Below, piece after piece: positions 7,746-16,200 of a stretch of DNA of 64,000 bases. Within the stretch, counting starts at the first letter, position 1. Every line of letters starts with the position of its first letter. A program made the translations under genes and the position numbers. Below the pieces are notes generated by a model. That model made no database searches. It was not told where the DNA came from and was given only the letters and a program-made list of their open reading frames with translations. This DNA is from CAZBGQ01 sp964491515 (GTDB lineage: Bacteria > Patescibacteriota > Gracilibacteria > UBA1369 > UBA12473). The stretch lies in assembly GCA_964491515.1 (NCBI GenBank), contig CAZBGQ010000002.1:1-64000 (forward strand). The letters run 5' to 3'.

Positions 7746-8272
7746 GGTCCCTCCCTCCAATCTGTGAGCTGAGTGCTCACTTCTGTCACCGCCAATCCAG
7801 CATAATTCTGCCATTCGACAATAGCGGTTACTTCCATTAAATCTTCATTATTTATATCAGGAAATGTCACATGAATATAACGAGTGTATCCATCACGCAC
7901 CTCTCCTACTGCACGTGCACTATCCTCAGAATCAAAAAAACGAAGAGTCCAAGGAACTCCATCCAAGCCAGGCGATTCAAGATAATTCAAAACATAATAA
8001 CCTTCCTTATTAAAATCAGTGCCCCAGAATTTTGCCCCTTCATTCCACACATGATTCTGCATCCAATTACTATCACGCATATTTCGAACCCCTTCCACTC
8101 CCTCTTGTGCCAAATAATAAGCTGTAAGTCGATGAATATTTGCTCCATTAGCCCGAATCGATGTCAACGTAAGAACCGTAATGGCAACCAAAACAATCGT
8201 TAAAACGGTTATACCAAGGATAATCTCAACTAAGGTAAACGCGGATTTGGATGAAGAGGCTAATCGCTGCAT
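7739..8272 (-). CDS. Prepilin-type protein (PilV/GspI-like)
   Basis: 177 residues. Prepilin signature KSAFTLVEIILGITVL from about residue 9, with Glu at +5 and Ala rather than Gly at -1. The sequence after the helix (RLTAYYLAQEGVEGVRNMRD) is typical of PilV/GspI-like minor pilins with an AQEG motif. It overlaps the upstream gspH-like gene by 13 nt, so the genes are co-translated. Likely part of the minor pilin complex. Confidence 0.87.
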   Translation of the reverse strand: MQRLASSSKSAFTLVEIILGITVLTIVLVAITVLTLTSIRANGANIHRLTAYYLAQEGVEGVRNMRDSNWMQNHVWNEGAKFWGTDFNKEGYYVLNYLESPGLDGVPWTLRFFDSEDSARAVGEVRDGYTRYIHVTFPDINNEDLMEVTAIVEWQNYAGLAVTEVSTQLTDWREGPL

Positions 8273-8835
8273 GCCCCTAGAATATCAAAACTTGCGGTAA
8301 TGGGCACGACATTAATCGCTTTTTGCATAACTGACTCAAGAGAACCTTCATAAGAAAAACTCACACACGCACGATACGCCTCAGACATAGACGTTGTCGG
8401 ATTCCATAATGTCAAACGTCCTTCCGGAGGAGAAAACACAAACAGCAACTCAGAAAGAGTACTTTGAGGGATAGGAACATCTGCCGAAGACAACGCATCC
8501 CACTGAACTTCATTTAACTCGACCTTTGAACTCCACTGCACCGAATCACTCGAATCATATGATGAATAATCACAAACTTGTAGATCCGAATCCCATCCCA
8601 TCACTCGCTTCTCTGGGGAACTTCCCTCGCCAATCCATACACCAAAACAATGTTGAGGATCCGACTGTGCATCAACCTGTGCTTGATTCAACAAGGCCAC
8701 AACCCCTTCAACTGAGATCTGAAGTCGAGCTTTACTCGTAGCAAATCCATAATCAGCCATGGCCACAACCGCCAACAAACTCAAAATACCGATGACCACA
8801 ATGAGTTCAATGAAACTGAAACCTCCATTATTCAT
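8260..8835 (-). CDS. Prepilin-type protein (GspH/FimT-like)
   Basis: 191 residues from the ATG at 8835. Another ATG at 8850 would add 5 residues and overlap pilC by 14 nt. The short leader MNNGG is followed by FSFIELIVVIGILSL, with canonical Gly at -1 and Glu at +5. The layout (helix, then ATSKARLQISVEGVVALLNQA) fits the GspH/FimT family of minor pilins. Two cysteines lie in the C-terminal half. It starts 1 nt after pilC ends. Confidence 0.85.
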   Translation of the reverse strand: MNNGGFSFIELIVVIGILSLLAVVAMADYGFATSKARLQISVEGVVALLNQAQVDAQSDPQHCFGVWIGEGSSPEKRVMGWDSDLQVCDYSSYDSSDSVQWSSKVELNEVQWDALSSADVPIPQSTLSELLFVFSPPEGRLTLWNPTTSMSEAYRACVSFSYEGSLESVMQKAINVVPITASFDILGACSD

Positions 8836-8836
8836 A

Positions 8837-10015
8837 CTAAACAAGTTCACTCAATGAGAAGACCGGACCAAGAATAGCTAATGCCAACACCGCGACCGCT
8901 ACTCCCACTAGAACAATCACAAGCGGCTCTAAAATCGTAGTTAAGTTTTTAATAGAATGTTCAATTTCACGTTCATAATGATCCGCCAACTTTTCAGCCG
9001 CTTGATCCAATGTCGCCGAACTTTCCCCAATAGACAGCATCTGCGTAACCGTAGTTGGAAATAGAAAAGGAGTAGTCGCCAAACTTTCAGCAATCTTATC
9101 CCCATGCTCCACCCGCACCACAACCTCACGAAGCTTCATTTCATACAAAACATGATCCAATGACTCAGACAAAATCCGAAGCGATGTATTAATAGGCAAT
9201 CCTGATGCCGACAACACACCTAACATCCGTACAAATTTTGCAATCAGCGACCGCTGAATAAGCGGACCAGCAAAAGGAATTTTAAGTTTCAAATAATCAA
9301 ATCGAATTTCCCCAGAAGGAGTACGACTATATAAACTTCCAAACACAAACAAACAAAGCATACTTATTACAAATCCCCACCAATACTTCAATAAAAATGC
9401 ACTCGATCCCACCACTACTCGAGTCAAAAGAGGCAATTCCACGCCACTCTGATCAAAAAACGATTGAAGCTGAGGGACCACTAACGTCATAACAACCAAC
9501 GTGGCCAAAATAAGCACCACAACCACCACAACTGGATACGTCAGTGCTCCTCTCAATTTAAGATGAATATCATACAAACGTTCCACTTGATTCGACAATC
9601 GTCGCAACATCTCATCCAATCGCCCAATCGCCTCTCCTGACTTAACCACTCCCACTTCAGATTCTTCAAAAACAGTGGGAAACTTAGCCATAGCTGACGA
9701 CAACGGTCGACCTGATTCTACATGATGCGCCATCGTGGCAATAACCCGACGAAATCGCTCATGCGACGTTTTCTTAGCCAATAACTTAAGAGAATTCAAC
9801 ATAGGAATTCCCGCATCCAACATGACCGATAACAAATGGAAAAAATACGCTTTCTCCTTTAAAGGAACACGCTGACGATCCACAAAAAAGTCATTCCATC
9901 GAACTAAAAAGGAAGACTTAGATCGATCAGTCACACCATAAACAACCTCACTAGAGGCTCTACCGTTGATTTCCCCAAGGGAAGAAAGAATGTCATCAAC
10001 TGAATACTCTTTCAT
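8837..10015 (-). CDS. pilC: Type IV pilus inner-membrane platform protein PilC (GspF family)
   Basis: 392 residues, normal for the family. Two T2SSF domains (about 70-190 and 270-390) each end in membrane segments. Typical stretches are FFHLLSVMLDAGIPMLNSLK in the first and KFVRMLGVLSASGLPINTSL in the second, showing the internal repeat. Membrane segments lie near 165-190, 215-235 and 362-388. PilC anchors the assembly ATPase to the pilus base. The ATPases (PilB, PilT), PilM and the prepilin peptidase are not in this window. Confidence 0.95.
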   Translation of the reverse strand: MKEYSVDDILSSLGEINGRASSEVVYGVTDRSKSSFLVRWNDFFVDRQRVPLKEKAYFFHLLSVMLDAGIPMLNSLKLLAKKTSHERFRRVIATMAHHVESGRPLSSAMAKFPTVFEESEVGVVKSGEAIGRLDEMLRRLSNQVERLYDIHLKLRGALTYPVVVVVVLILATLVVMTLVVPQLQSFFDQSGVELPLLTRVVVGSSAFLLKYWWGFVISMLCLFVFGSLYSRTPSGEIRFDYLKLKIPFAGPLIQRSLIAKFVRMLGVLSASGLPINTSLRILSESLDHVLYEMKLREVVVRVEHGDKIAESLATTPFLFPTTVTQMLSIGESSATLDQAAEKLADHYEREIEHSIKNLTTILEPLVIVLVGVAVAVLALAILGPVFSLSELV

Positions 10016-10023
10016 AAAAATGA

Positions 10024-10563
10024 TTATTGATAATAAGCTTCGAGCGTAACTCCAAAGTTCATGAGTTGCTCTCCTTCCTCATTAACATCACTCAACTGAA
10101 CTCCAATGGAACTCACTTTAAGTAAACGAGGATTATTCTCCAATGCATCAAATAGCGACAATAAATCACTATACCTTCCATTAAAGCTAGCTGAAATAGC
10201 CACCGTCTGAGCTGAAGTATCTCCAGCCTGTTCAGAAAAGCTCATAGCATTCAAATCCACATCAACCGTATCCGCTAATTCATCCAACTCACTCACCAAA
10301 TTATCTTGATTAAAACCCACAGGCACCGCATTTAAAATACGAGTTCGTTCAACCTCAGCCACCGGTAAATTAGCTTCCATAGATTGAAGATGAGCTAACT
10401 CCACTTGCAATGCATCAAAAGCACCCTGTTCAGATACCAATTGGGCAGACAAATCTGTCACATTCAAACGCACCGGCTGCAAAATAAAAACCCCTACAAT
10501 AAGAGACAATATTAATAAACCAACACCTATAAGTCCTTGAGAAGAAGCGTGTCGTCGAGTCAT
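10024..10563 (-). CDS. pilO: PilO-like pilus alignment protein
   Basis: 179 residues. One N-terminal membrane helix (about 10-28, LIGVGLLILSLIVGVFIL), a coiled-coil stretch (about 35-70) and a C-terminal ferredoxin-like domain, the layout of PilO. The phrase AVPVGFNQDNLVSELDELA is typical of the family. The start overlaps pilN by 4 nt (ATGA), as expected for a PilN-PilO pair. Together they link the cytoplasmic ring to the envelope part of the pilus machine. Confidence 0.82.
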   Translation of the reverse strand: MTRRHASSQGLIGVGLLILSLIVGVFILQPVRLNVTDLSAQLVSEQGAFDALQVELAHLQSMEANLPVAEVERTRILNAVPVGFNQDNLVSELDELADTVDVDLNAMSFSEQAGDTSAQTVAISASFNGRYSDLLSLFDALENNPRLLKVSSIGVQLSDVNEEGEQLMNFGVTLEAYYQ

Positions 10564-11075
10564 AAAGAGTTAACGTTAAAGGCTAAACCAAAGCTGACCA
10601 TATTAGCCCCCGAGTCAGAAGACCCTTGGGTCAATGAAGGGACAAATACATCAACAAATAGTGGGTTTTTATCCAACACAGAAATCAATTGCGCGGCCGA
10701 TCCATACGAATCAGTGAACGCATTAAGGTTCATTTTTCCATCTACTGACGCACTATAAGAAGTATAAAAAACATCTAATGGCGTGACCTCCAATAGTTGA
10801 GATACCACATCAGACCAACGGATCGAAACCGCCTCAACATCGTTGATCACTCCTTGAGCAACCACAATGGCGTCTAAATCTGCATCACGCATTTGAGAAA
10901 GTTGCTTCTCCGCAAGATTGGTTTCAACTTCAATATCAATCAATGCAGTGTTAAGCTGTCCTTTTTGGACATGAGTCCATCCAGTTAAAGCCAAAACAAT
11001 AACGAAAATAACACCAGCCACCCATGGACCTAAACTCACATTTCCGATAGGAAGATCTTGAAATTCAGAAGACAT
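10560..11075 (-). CDS. pilN: PilN-like pilus assembly protein
   Basis: 171 residues. One membrane helix (about 17-35, AGVIFVIVLALTGWTHV), a coiled coil (about 38-75) and a C-terminal domain, as in PilN. It is first in the minus-strand pilus operon. A TATAAT on the minus strand at 11104-11109 lies 28 nt upstream. The N-terminal PilM-binding motif of classical PilN (INLLP) is replaced by the weak match FQDLPIGN. Identification depends partly on its place before pilO and pilC. Confidence 0.75.
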   Translation of the reverse strand: MSSEFQDLPIGNVSLGPWVAGVIFVIVLALTGWTHVQKGQLNTALIDIEVETNLAEKQLSQMRDADLDAIVVAQGVINDVEAVSIRWSDVVSQLLEVTPLDVFYTSYSASVDGKMNLNAFTDSYGSAAQLISVLDKNPLFVDVFVPSLTQGSSDSGANMVSFGLAFNVNSL

Positions 11076-11131
11076 AGAATTAAGTTGATTAAGAAATCAT
11101 ATCATTATACCTAAAATAACCTGGAACGTCA

Positions 11132-11461
11132 ATGAGTCAGCAACGAAAAAACTTCATTCACCGCGATGAATCATTCACATGCGAACACTGCGAGAAACCA
11201 GTGGGACCTCTTGGGCGCGGCTGCCGAAACCACTGTCCCCACTGCTTATACTCACTTCATGTCGACAAACAGGTTCCTGGCGACCGCCAAAGCTCCTGCA
11301 AAGGCCCAATGAAACCCCTCTCTCTTGAGGCCGGCAGCCGCAAAGGCTATCTCGGCTACGATATCCTTCACAAATGCACCCTCTGCGGGAAGCAAATAAA
11401 AAACATCCTCGCCGAAGACGATAACTGGGGCGCTTCGGGTCATGGCGCAACCTCAAAATAA
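11132..11461 (+). CDS. RNHCP domain-containing zinc-binding protein
   Basis: 109 residues. It carries the domain's namesake motif in GCRNHCPHCLYSLHVD, an N-terminal CEHC knuckle, and a C-terminal KCTLCGKQI knuckle followed by AEDDNW. Together these give at least seven Cys as probable zinc ligands. The family is small and widespread, without a known reaction. A TAAAAT box at 11112-11117 lies 14 nt upstream. The gene starts a plus-strand run (tilS, ftsH, hsp20, galU). Confidence 0.9.
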   Translation: MSQQRKNFIHRDESFTCEHCEKPVGPLGRGCRNHCPHCLYSLHVDKQVPGDRQSSCKGPMKPLSLEAGSRKGYLGYDILHKCTLCGKQIKNILAEDDNWGASGHGATSK

Positions 11462-11480
11462 ACGCTAAAATGAGCCCATT

Positions 11481-12398
11481 ATGGCTCATACTAAAAACAT
11501 CTCAATTCTCGCCATTTCAGGTGGACCCGATTCTGTATACCTTTTTCATCAACTTCTTAATAAAGGAGAAAAACCCATTCTTGCTCATTTCAATCATCAA
11601 CTACGTGGACAAGAGAGCGACGAGGATGAACGGTTCGTCAAACAACTTGCCGCCAAACATGAATTAGTCTTTGAACGTGATTCAACCAACGTCGCAGACT
11701 ACGCACAAACCCACAAACAGTCGACCGAAACCGCGGGGCGTACCCTTCGTTATGAATTCCTAGAAAAAGTTCGCGAAAAACACAACGCAAATAAGATTTA
11801 CCTCGCCCACCATCTCAACGACAACCTAGAAACGGTGATCATGAACGAACGTCGAGGTTGTGGATTACGTGGCCAAATTGGAATGCTTGAAAACAATGGC
11901 TGGATTGTACGACCACTCTTAGACACCCCAAAAGAAACCATCCTTGAATGGCTTCATGACAATGAAATTTCCTACTGTATCGATGCCTCAAATCAAGACA
12001 CAAAATTCACCCGCAACTGGATTCGACACATCCTAATCCCACAAAAACTTAAAGAAGAACCCCATCTATTAGAAGTATTCAAGAAAAAACGAGCCACCTC
12101 ACAGCAAGCCTACAACGAACTAAAAATATGGGCATCCTCCTGGCTTAAAAACAACGCCCCCACCATTAAAGCCTTTCTTAATTTAACCGAAGAAAAACAA
12201 CAATTCCTTCTCCTGCACTGTTATGAAAAAGCCCACGGAAGCACTTTCAATTTAACCACCGCTCAAATCAAGGAAGTTCAAAAAATGATTAGAAACGGAC
12301 ACGGAGGCAAACAACGAACCCTGGGGAAAAATCTCACTATTCGTCTCGAGCAAGGAGAAATTAAATTCGAACAAAAGCCTTTGTCCCCTTTAAAGTAA
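11481..12398 (+). CDS. tilS: tRNA(Ile)-lysidine synthase
   Basis: Converts C34 of tRNA-Ile(CAU) to lysidine so that it reads AUA. 305 residues, the short form without the C-terminal domain seen in long TilS such as that of E. coli. The PP-loop SGGPDS is near residue 13, followed by HFNHQLRGQESDEDE and HHLNDNLETVIMNERRG, all diagnostic. The start MAHTKN directly precedes the first strand; a TAAAAT box lies 9 nt upstream, so the leader would be only about 2-3 nt. ftsH follows 19 nt later. Confidence 0.96.
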   Translation: MAHTKNISILAISGGPDSVYLFHQLLNKGEKPILAHFNHQLRGQESDEDERFVKQLAAKHELVFERDSTNVADYAQTHKQSTETAGRTLRYEFLEKVREKHNANKIYLAHHLNDNLETVIMNERRGCGLRGQIGMLENNGWIVRPLLDTPKETILEWLHDNEISYCIDASNQDTKFTRNWIRHILIPQKLKEEPHLLEVFKKKRATSQQAYNELKIWASSWLKNNAPTIKAFLNLTEEKQQFLLLHCYEKAHGSTFNLTTAQIKEVQKMIRNGHGGKQRTLGKNLTIRLEQGEIKFEQKPLSPLK

Positions 12399-12417
12399 TA
12401 AGGTACAATCTTACCCG

Positions 12418-14361
12418 ATGTCTGATTCAAACACACCACCGTCGTCCGCAAAAAAGCTTCCACAAAAGCCACAAAACAACCTTCTCTATTTACTTGTGAC
12501 GGCATTGGTTTTAACGAGCCTATATTTTATTTTCAATCCCAGCACGCCTGAAACAGAGAAGATGTCTCTCAGTTCTTTTGTAAACCAAGTTGAATCTGGG
12601 GAGGTCAAAAAAATTGAAGTATCAAGCAATCGCATCAACTACAGTCTTGATACAGAAGCTGAAACGTTTGAGTACTACACCTTCAAAGAACCCCGTGCCA
12701 CGCTCAACGAAATATTGATTAGCGTAAACGCTGAAATCATAGACTCTATTGAAACCGAAATAGTCGACACACAAACCTCCAATTTTTGGAGAGACGTGAT
12801 GTTCAGCATGGTTCCCTTCATTCTCATCATCGCGTTCTTCCTCTTTATGATGAAACAAGCACAAGGCGCCAACAGCCAAGCCATGTCATTTGGAAAATCC
12901 AAAGCCCGAACCCACGACGCAACCAAAAAGAAAACTAAATTCAAAGATGTCGCCGGTGCACTCGAAGCTAAAGAAGAATTAGAAGAGATCGTAGACTTCC
13001 TAAAAAAACCAAAAAAATACACCAGCATGGGTGCCAAAATTCCACGAGGTGTGGTTTTAATCGGCCCTCCTGGATGTGGAAAAACACTCCTAGCCCGTGC
13101 GGTAGCAGGAGAAGCCAATGTCCCCTTCTTTAATATCTCTGGTTCTGAATTCGTAGAAATGTTTGTTGGAGTTGGTGCCTCACGTGTACGAGACCTATTT
13201 AAAAAAGCCAAACGAAACGCGCCATGCATCATCTTCATTGATGAAATCGACGCCGTTGGACGACAACGTGGTGCAGGAATGGGAGGAGGCCACGATGAAC
13301 GAGAACAAACACTCAACCAGATCCTCACGGAAATGGATGGATTCGAACAAGAAACAAATGTAATTGTCATGGCAGCCACCAACCGTCCCGATGTATTAGA
13401 CCCTGCCCTACTACGACCAGGTCGTTTCGATCGTCGTGTTGTAGTCGATCGCCCAGATGTAAAAGCCCGCCAAGAAATTCTAGCGGTTCACGGGAAAAAC
13501 AAGCCACTCAGCAAAGATGTAAACCTCGAAGCCATTGCCAAGCAAACTCCTGGATTTTCCGGTGCGGACTTAGAAAATCTAATGAATGAAGCTGCCATCC
13601 TGGCCGCCAAACGAAACCAGAAAAAAGTCACCATGCACGAACTTGAGCAATCCATTGAAAAAGTAGTCATGGGGCCAGAACGCAAATCCAAAGTCATGAG
13701 CGATGAAGAAAAGAAAATAACCGCTTACCACGAAGTTGGGCACGCTCTCTCCGGCCACTTCTCGCCCAAATGTGATCCTGTTCATAAGATCTCTATTGTC
13801 GCACGTGGCATGGCATTAGGAGTTACATGGTTCATACCACCAAGCGACAAAGTCCTTTCTAGCCGCAGCAAATTCGTTGATGAAATGACCTCTCTCATGG
13901 GAGGTTACGTAGCCGAAGAAATGATCTTCGGAGAAATGACCACCGGTGCTTCCAACGACCTCCAGAAAGCCAGCGAAATGGCACGAAAAATGGTCACACA
14001 ATACGGCATGAGTCGACTAGGCCCAATCATCTATGGTGAACCCAATCGTGAAGTTTTCCTAGGCCGAGACTACGGACACGTACGAAACTACTCAGAAAAA
14101 ATGGCCTCTGAAATTGATGCAGAAGTGGAAAAACTAGCCAAATCAGCGTATAACAATGCTAAGAGCATACTCAAAAAGCACGAGCCCCTACTACACTCCA
14201 TCTCGAAAGAACTACTAGCAAAAGAAACGCTTAGCCAAAAAGACTTCCTTCAATTAGTACCTAAATCATCTTGGAAAGAAAGCGAAGTAAAAGTCGCACT
14301 ACAAGAAGAAAAAGTCGCAAAAAAACGCGCCAAGAAGAAATTGAGTTCCCCCAAAAAATAA
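12418..14361 (+). CDS. ftsH: ATP-dependent membrane zinc protease FtsH
   Basis: 647 residues. Two N-terminal membrane helices (about 23-41 and 121-142) flank a small external domain. The AAA+ module has Walker A GPPGCGKT (Cys where most FtsH have Thr), Walker B IIFIDEID, and the second region of homology ATNRPDVLDPALLRPGRFDR. The zinc protease motif HEVGH appears near residue 441. FtsH degrades misfolded membrane proteins and short-lived regulators. A TACAAT box ends 8 nt before the ATG, so the mRNA may be nearly leaderless. Confidence 0.98.
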   Translation: MSDSNTPPSSAKKLPQKPQNNLLYLLVTALVLTSLYFIFNPSTPETEKMSLSSFVNQVESGEVKKIEVSSNRINYSLDTEAETFEYYTFKEPRATLNEILISVNAEIIDSIETEIVDTQTSNFWRDVMFSMVPFILIIAFFLFMMKQAQGANSQAMSFGKSKARTHDATKKKTKFKDVAGALEAKEELEEIVDFLKKPKKYTSMGAKIPRGVVLIGPPGCGKTLLARAVAGEANVPFFNISGSEFVEMFVGVGASRVRDLFKKAKRNAPCIIFIDEIDAVGRQRGAGMGGGHDEREQTLNQILTEMDGFEQETNVIVMAATNRPDVLDPALLRPGRFDRRVVVDRPDVKARQEILAVHGKNKPLSKDVNLEAIAKQTPGFSGADLENLMNEAAILAAKRNQKKVTMHELEQSIEKVVMGPERKSKVMSDEEKKITAYHEVGHALSGHFSPKCDPVHKISIVARGMALGVTWFIPPSDKVLSSRSKFVDEMTSLMGGYVAEEMIFGEMTTGASNDLQKASEMARKMVTQYGMSRLGPIIYGEPNREVFLGRDYGHVRNYSEKMASEIDAEVEKLAKSAYNNAKSILKKHEPLLHSISKELLAKETLSQKDFLQLVPKSSWKESEVKVALQEEKVAKKRAKKKLSSPKK

Positions 14362-14385
14362 CCGCTAACGACTAACCCTAATCCA
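14358..14385 (+). repeat. CTANNNN-type heptamer tract, four units, ending at an ATG
   Basis: ATAACCG, CTAACGA, CTAACCC, TAATCCA, then ATG at 14386. It spans the ftsH stop and fills the gap before hsp20. Two of the four units carry the full CTA start; the others are degenerate. Confidence 0.65.
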
Positions 14386-14844
14386 ATGAAACCCATCGGA
14401 ATTGGACAACTCAACAAAGCAAAACGACATAGCCAACGGCATGATTTTGAACCTACAAAAACACCAGCCAAACCTAAAAAAAGCACCTCCAATTCTAAAG
14501 AAAAACAAGAGGGCCAACTGTCTGTAGACGTCTACCAAACCGACGAAGAAATTGTAATCATTGCTCCCGTTGCCGGAACTTCACCTGATGACATTTCAAT
14601 CAGCATCACAGACGATGTTATCACCATCAAAGGTCGACGTGACATCCCCGCCTCAGAAAACCTAGAAAACGATCGCTTCTACATCCAAGAATGTTTCTGG
14701 GGAAACTTCTCACGTTCGATTGTGCTACCTTCCGCCGTTGACACCCGCCACGTTGAAGCCAACTGTCAAAACAACATCATCACCATTCGAATTCCTAAAC
14801 TAGAAAGAGTTCGCACACGCGTGGTCAAAATTCAAAACGATTAA
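14386..14844 (+). CDS. Small heat shock protein (Hsp20/alpha-crystallin)
   Basis: 152 residues. A Lys-rich N-terminal arm (about 1-45) precedes an alpha-crystallin domain (about 48-140). The domain begins LSVDVYQTDEEIVIIAPVAG and contains ITIKGRR and the late strand NIITIRIPKL (the I-x-I motif). The protein is a holdase for unfolded clients. The gap from ftsH (24 nt) is filled by a heptamer tract, so co-transcription with this quality-control protease is plausible. Confidence 0.93.
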   Translation: MKPIGIGQLNKAKRHSQRHDFEPTKTPAKPKKSTSNSKEKQEGQLSVDVYQTDEEIVIIAPVAGTSPDDISISITDDVITIKGRRDIPASENLENDRFYIQECFWGNFSRSIVLPSAVDTRHVEANCQNNIITIRIPKLERVRTRVVKIQND

Positions 14845-14873
14845 TAGCCACGCACACACCTTATCCAGCCCTT

Positions 14874-15752
14874 ATGAAAAAAATACGTAAAGCGATCTTC
14901 CCGGCCGCTGGCTTTGGTACCAGATTTCTTCCCGTCACAAAAGCTCAGCCCAAAGAAATGCTTCCTATTGTAGACAAGCCTGTCATTCAATATTTAGTCG
15001 AGGAAGCGGTGGCTGCCGGCATCGAAGAAATCATCATTGTCACAGGACGAGGAAAACGTTCAATAGAAGACCATTTTGACCATTCATTTGAACTCAAACA
15101 TAACTTAGTAGAAAAAGGAAAACACAAACTACTCAAAGAAGTTGCAGCCATCGAAAAACTGGCAAAATTCATCTACGTCCGCCAACCAGAACCACTTGGA
15201 GATGGTCACGCCATCCTACAGGCCAGAGAAATCATCGGAGATGAACCGTTTGCTGTCATGTTTGGTGACGACGTCGTAGACAGCGAAACTCCTGCCATTA
15301 AGCAACTCATCCAAGCTCACGAAAAAACCGGACACAGCGTCATCGGCCTCGAAAAAATACCACTAGAAGACAGCATAAAATACGGCATGGTAAAACCTAA
15401 AGCCACCGATAACCGTCTAATTGAAATAGAAAGTTTAATAGAAAAACCTGCCCCCCAAGATGCCCCCTCCGATCTTGGCATCATCGGGAAATATATATGT
15501 ACTCCAGAAATTTTTCAGGAATTAGAAAAAGCTGAATCCGCAACTAAAGATGGCGAGATTAGACTCATTGATGGATTCCGTAGCTTAATCAAAAAACAAC
15601 CCATCCACGGCTACCAAATCGAAGGCTCTCGCTTTGACTGCGGCACCAAACTTGGCCTCATCAAAGCCACACTCAACTGGGCACTCAAACGAAAAGACCT
15701 CGGACCAGAACTTGAAGCATACTTACACACCAACGGTTTTAAGGCAAATTAG
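14874..15752 (+). CDS. galU: UTP-glucose-1-phosphate uridylyltransferase
   Basis: 292 residues, normal length. The nucleotidyltransferase start AAGFGTRFLPVTKAQPKEML is followed by VDKPVIQYLVEEA, then the metal-binding FGDDVV near residue 130 and late SRFDCGTKLG, all GalU hallmarks. It makes UDP-glucose for surface glycans, which suits the sugar-phosphate transferase at 20228. It follows hsp20 by 29 nt. Confidence 0.97.
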   Translation: MKKIRKAIFPAAGFGTRFLPVTKAQPKEMLPIVDKPVIQYLVEEAVAAGIEEIIIVTGRGKRSIEDHFDHSFELKHNLVEKGKHKLLKEVAAIEKLAKFIYVRQPEPLGDGHAILQAREIIGDEPFAVMFGDDVVDSETPAIKQLIQAHEKTGHSVIGLEKIPLEDSIKYGMVKPKATDNRLIEIESLIEKPAPQDAPSDLGIIGKYICTPEIFQELEKAESATKDGEIRLIDGFRSLIKKQPIHGYQIEGSRFDCGTKLGLIKATLNWALKRKDLGPELEAYLHTNGFKAN

Positions 15753-15763
15753 CCTCATGGTCC

Positions 15764-15792
15764 TTGACAAATAAGTGCTTAGCTATTTTAAT
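15764..15792 (+). promoter_or_regulatory. Sigma70-type promoter
   Basis: TTGACA (15764-15769), 17-nt spacer, TTTAAT (15787-15792). The predicted transcription start, near 15799, lies downstream of the first in-frame ATG (15775), so translation of the next gene must begin at 15814. Confidence 0.75.
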
Positions 15793-15813
15793 GATACACT
15801 TAAAACTATCATT

Positions 15814-16200
15814 ATGGTGTCACGAGCTCCCCAACCCAGAAGAAAAATCGATATTTACAGCAAAAAGGAACTAAGTGTAATGGCCGGAGGTGGAATACAT
15901 GGATTTGGAGGAGTTGCCATCTTCAAACCCCAAGAAAACCTACCCACCAAAATCGGGCTAGAAGAAACTGATGATCCCTCATTAACATTTGGATTTATAA
16001 TAGCCTATGACCATGTATCACGACTTTATGTTAATGGAGCCAGAGCATGGATAAACCGAACACTTCCAGACGCGCCTCCAAGAAGACAAGACATCCTGGG
16101 AACCGGTAGACTTCAAATCGAATTCTTCGACTCAACAGCCATCAGAGATTTCATTCAAGATTACAGAGAACAAATAGCAAAACTAGGACTACAACTCTAA
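15814..16200 (+). CDS. Hypothetical protein
   Basis: 128 residues from the ATG at 15814; the earlier ATG at 15775 lies upstream of the predicted transcription start. A basic N-terminus (APQPRRKIDIY) is followed by a Gly-rich stretch (MAGGGIHGFGGVAIF) and a C-terminal helix (IRDFIQDYREQIAKLG). No signal peptide, membrane segment or known motif is seen. It has its own good promoter. Its stop overlaps the convergent sdaAA stop by 3 nt. I do not recognise the family. Confidence 0.7.
   Translation: MVSRAPQPRRKIDIYSKKELSVMAGGGIHGFGGVAIFKPQENLPTKIGLEETDDPSLTFGFIIAYDHVSRLYVNGARAWINRTLPDAPPRRQDILGTGRLQIEFFDSTAIRDFIQDYREQIAKLGLQL

Noticed and set aside
12675..13382. Long antisense frame (235 residues) inside ftsH
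   Set aside because: It runs opposite to the AAA+ core of ftsH and looks like a mirror of its codon use; no start signal or domain.
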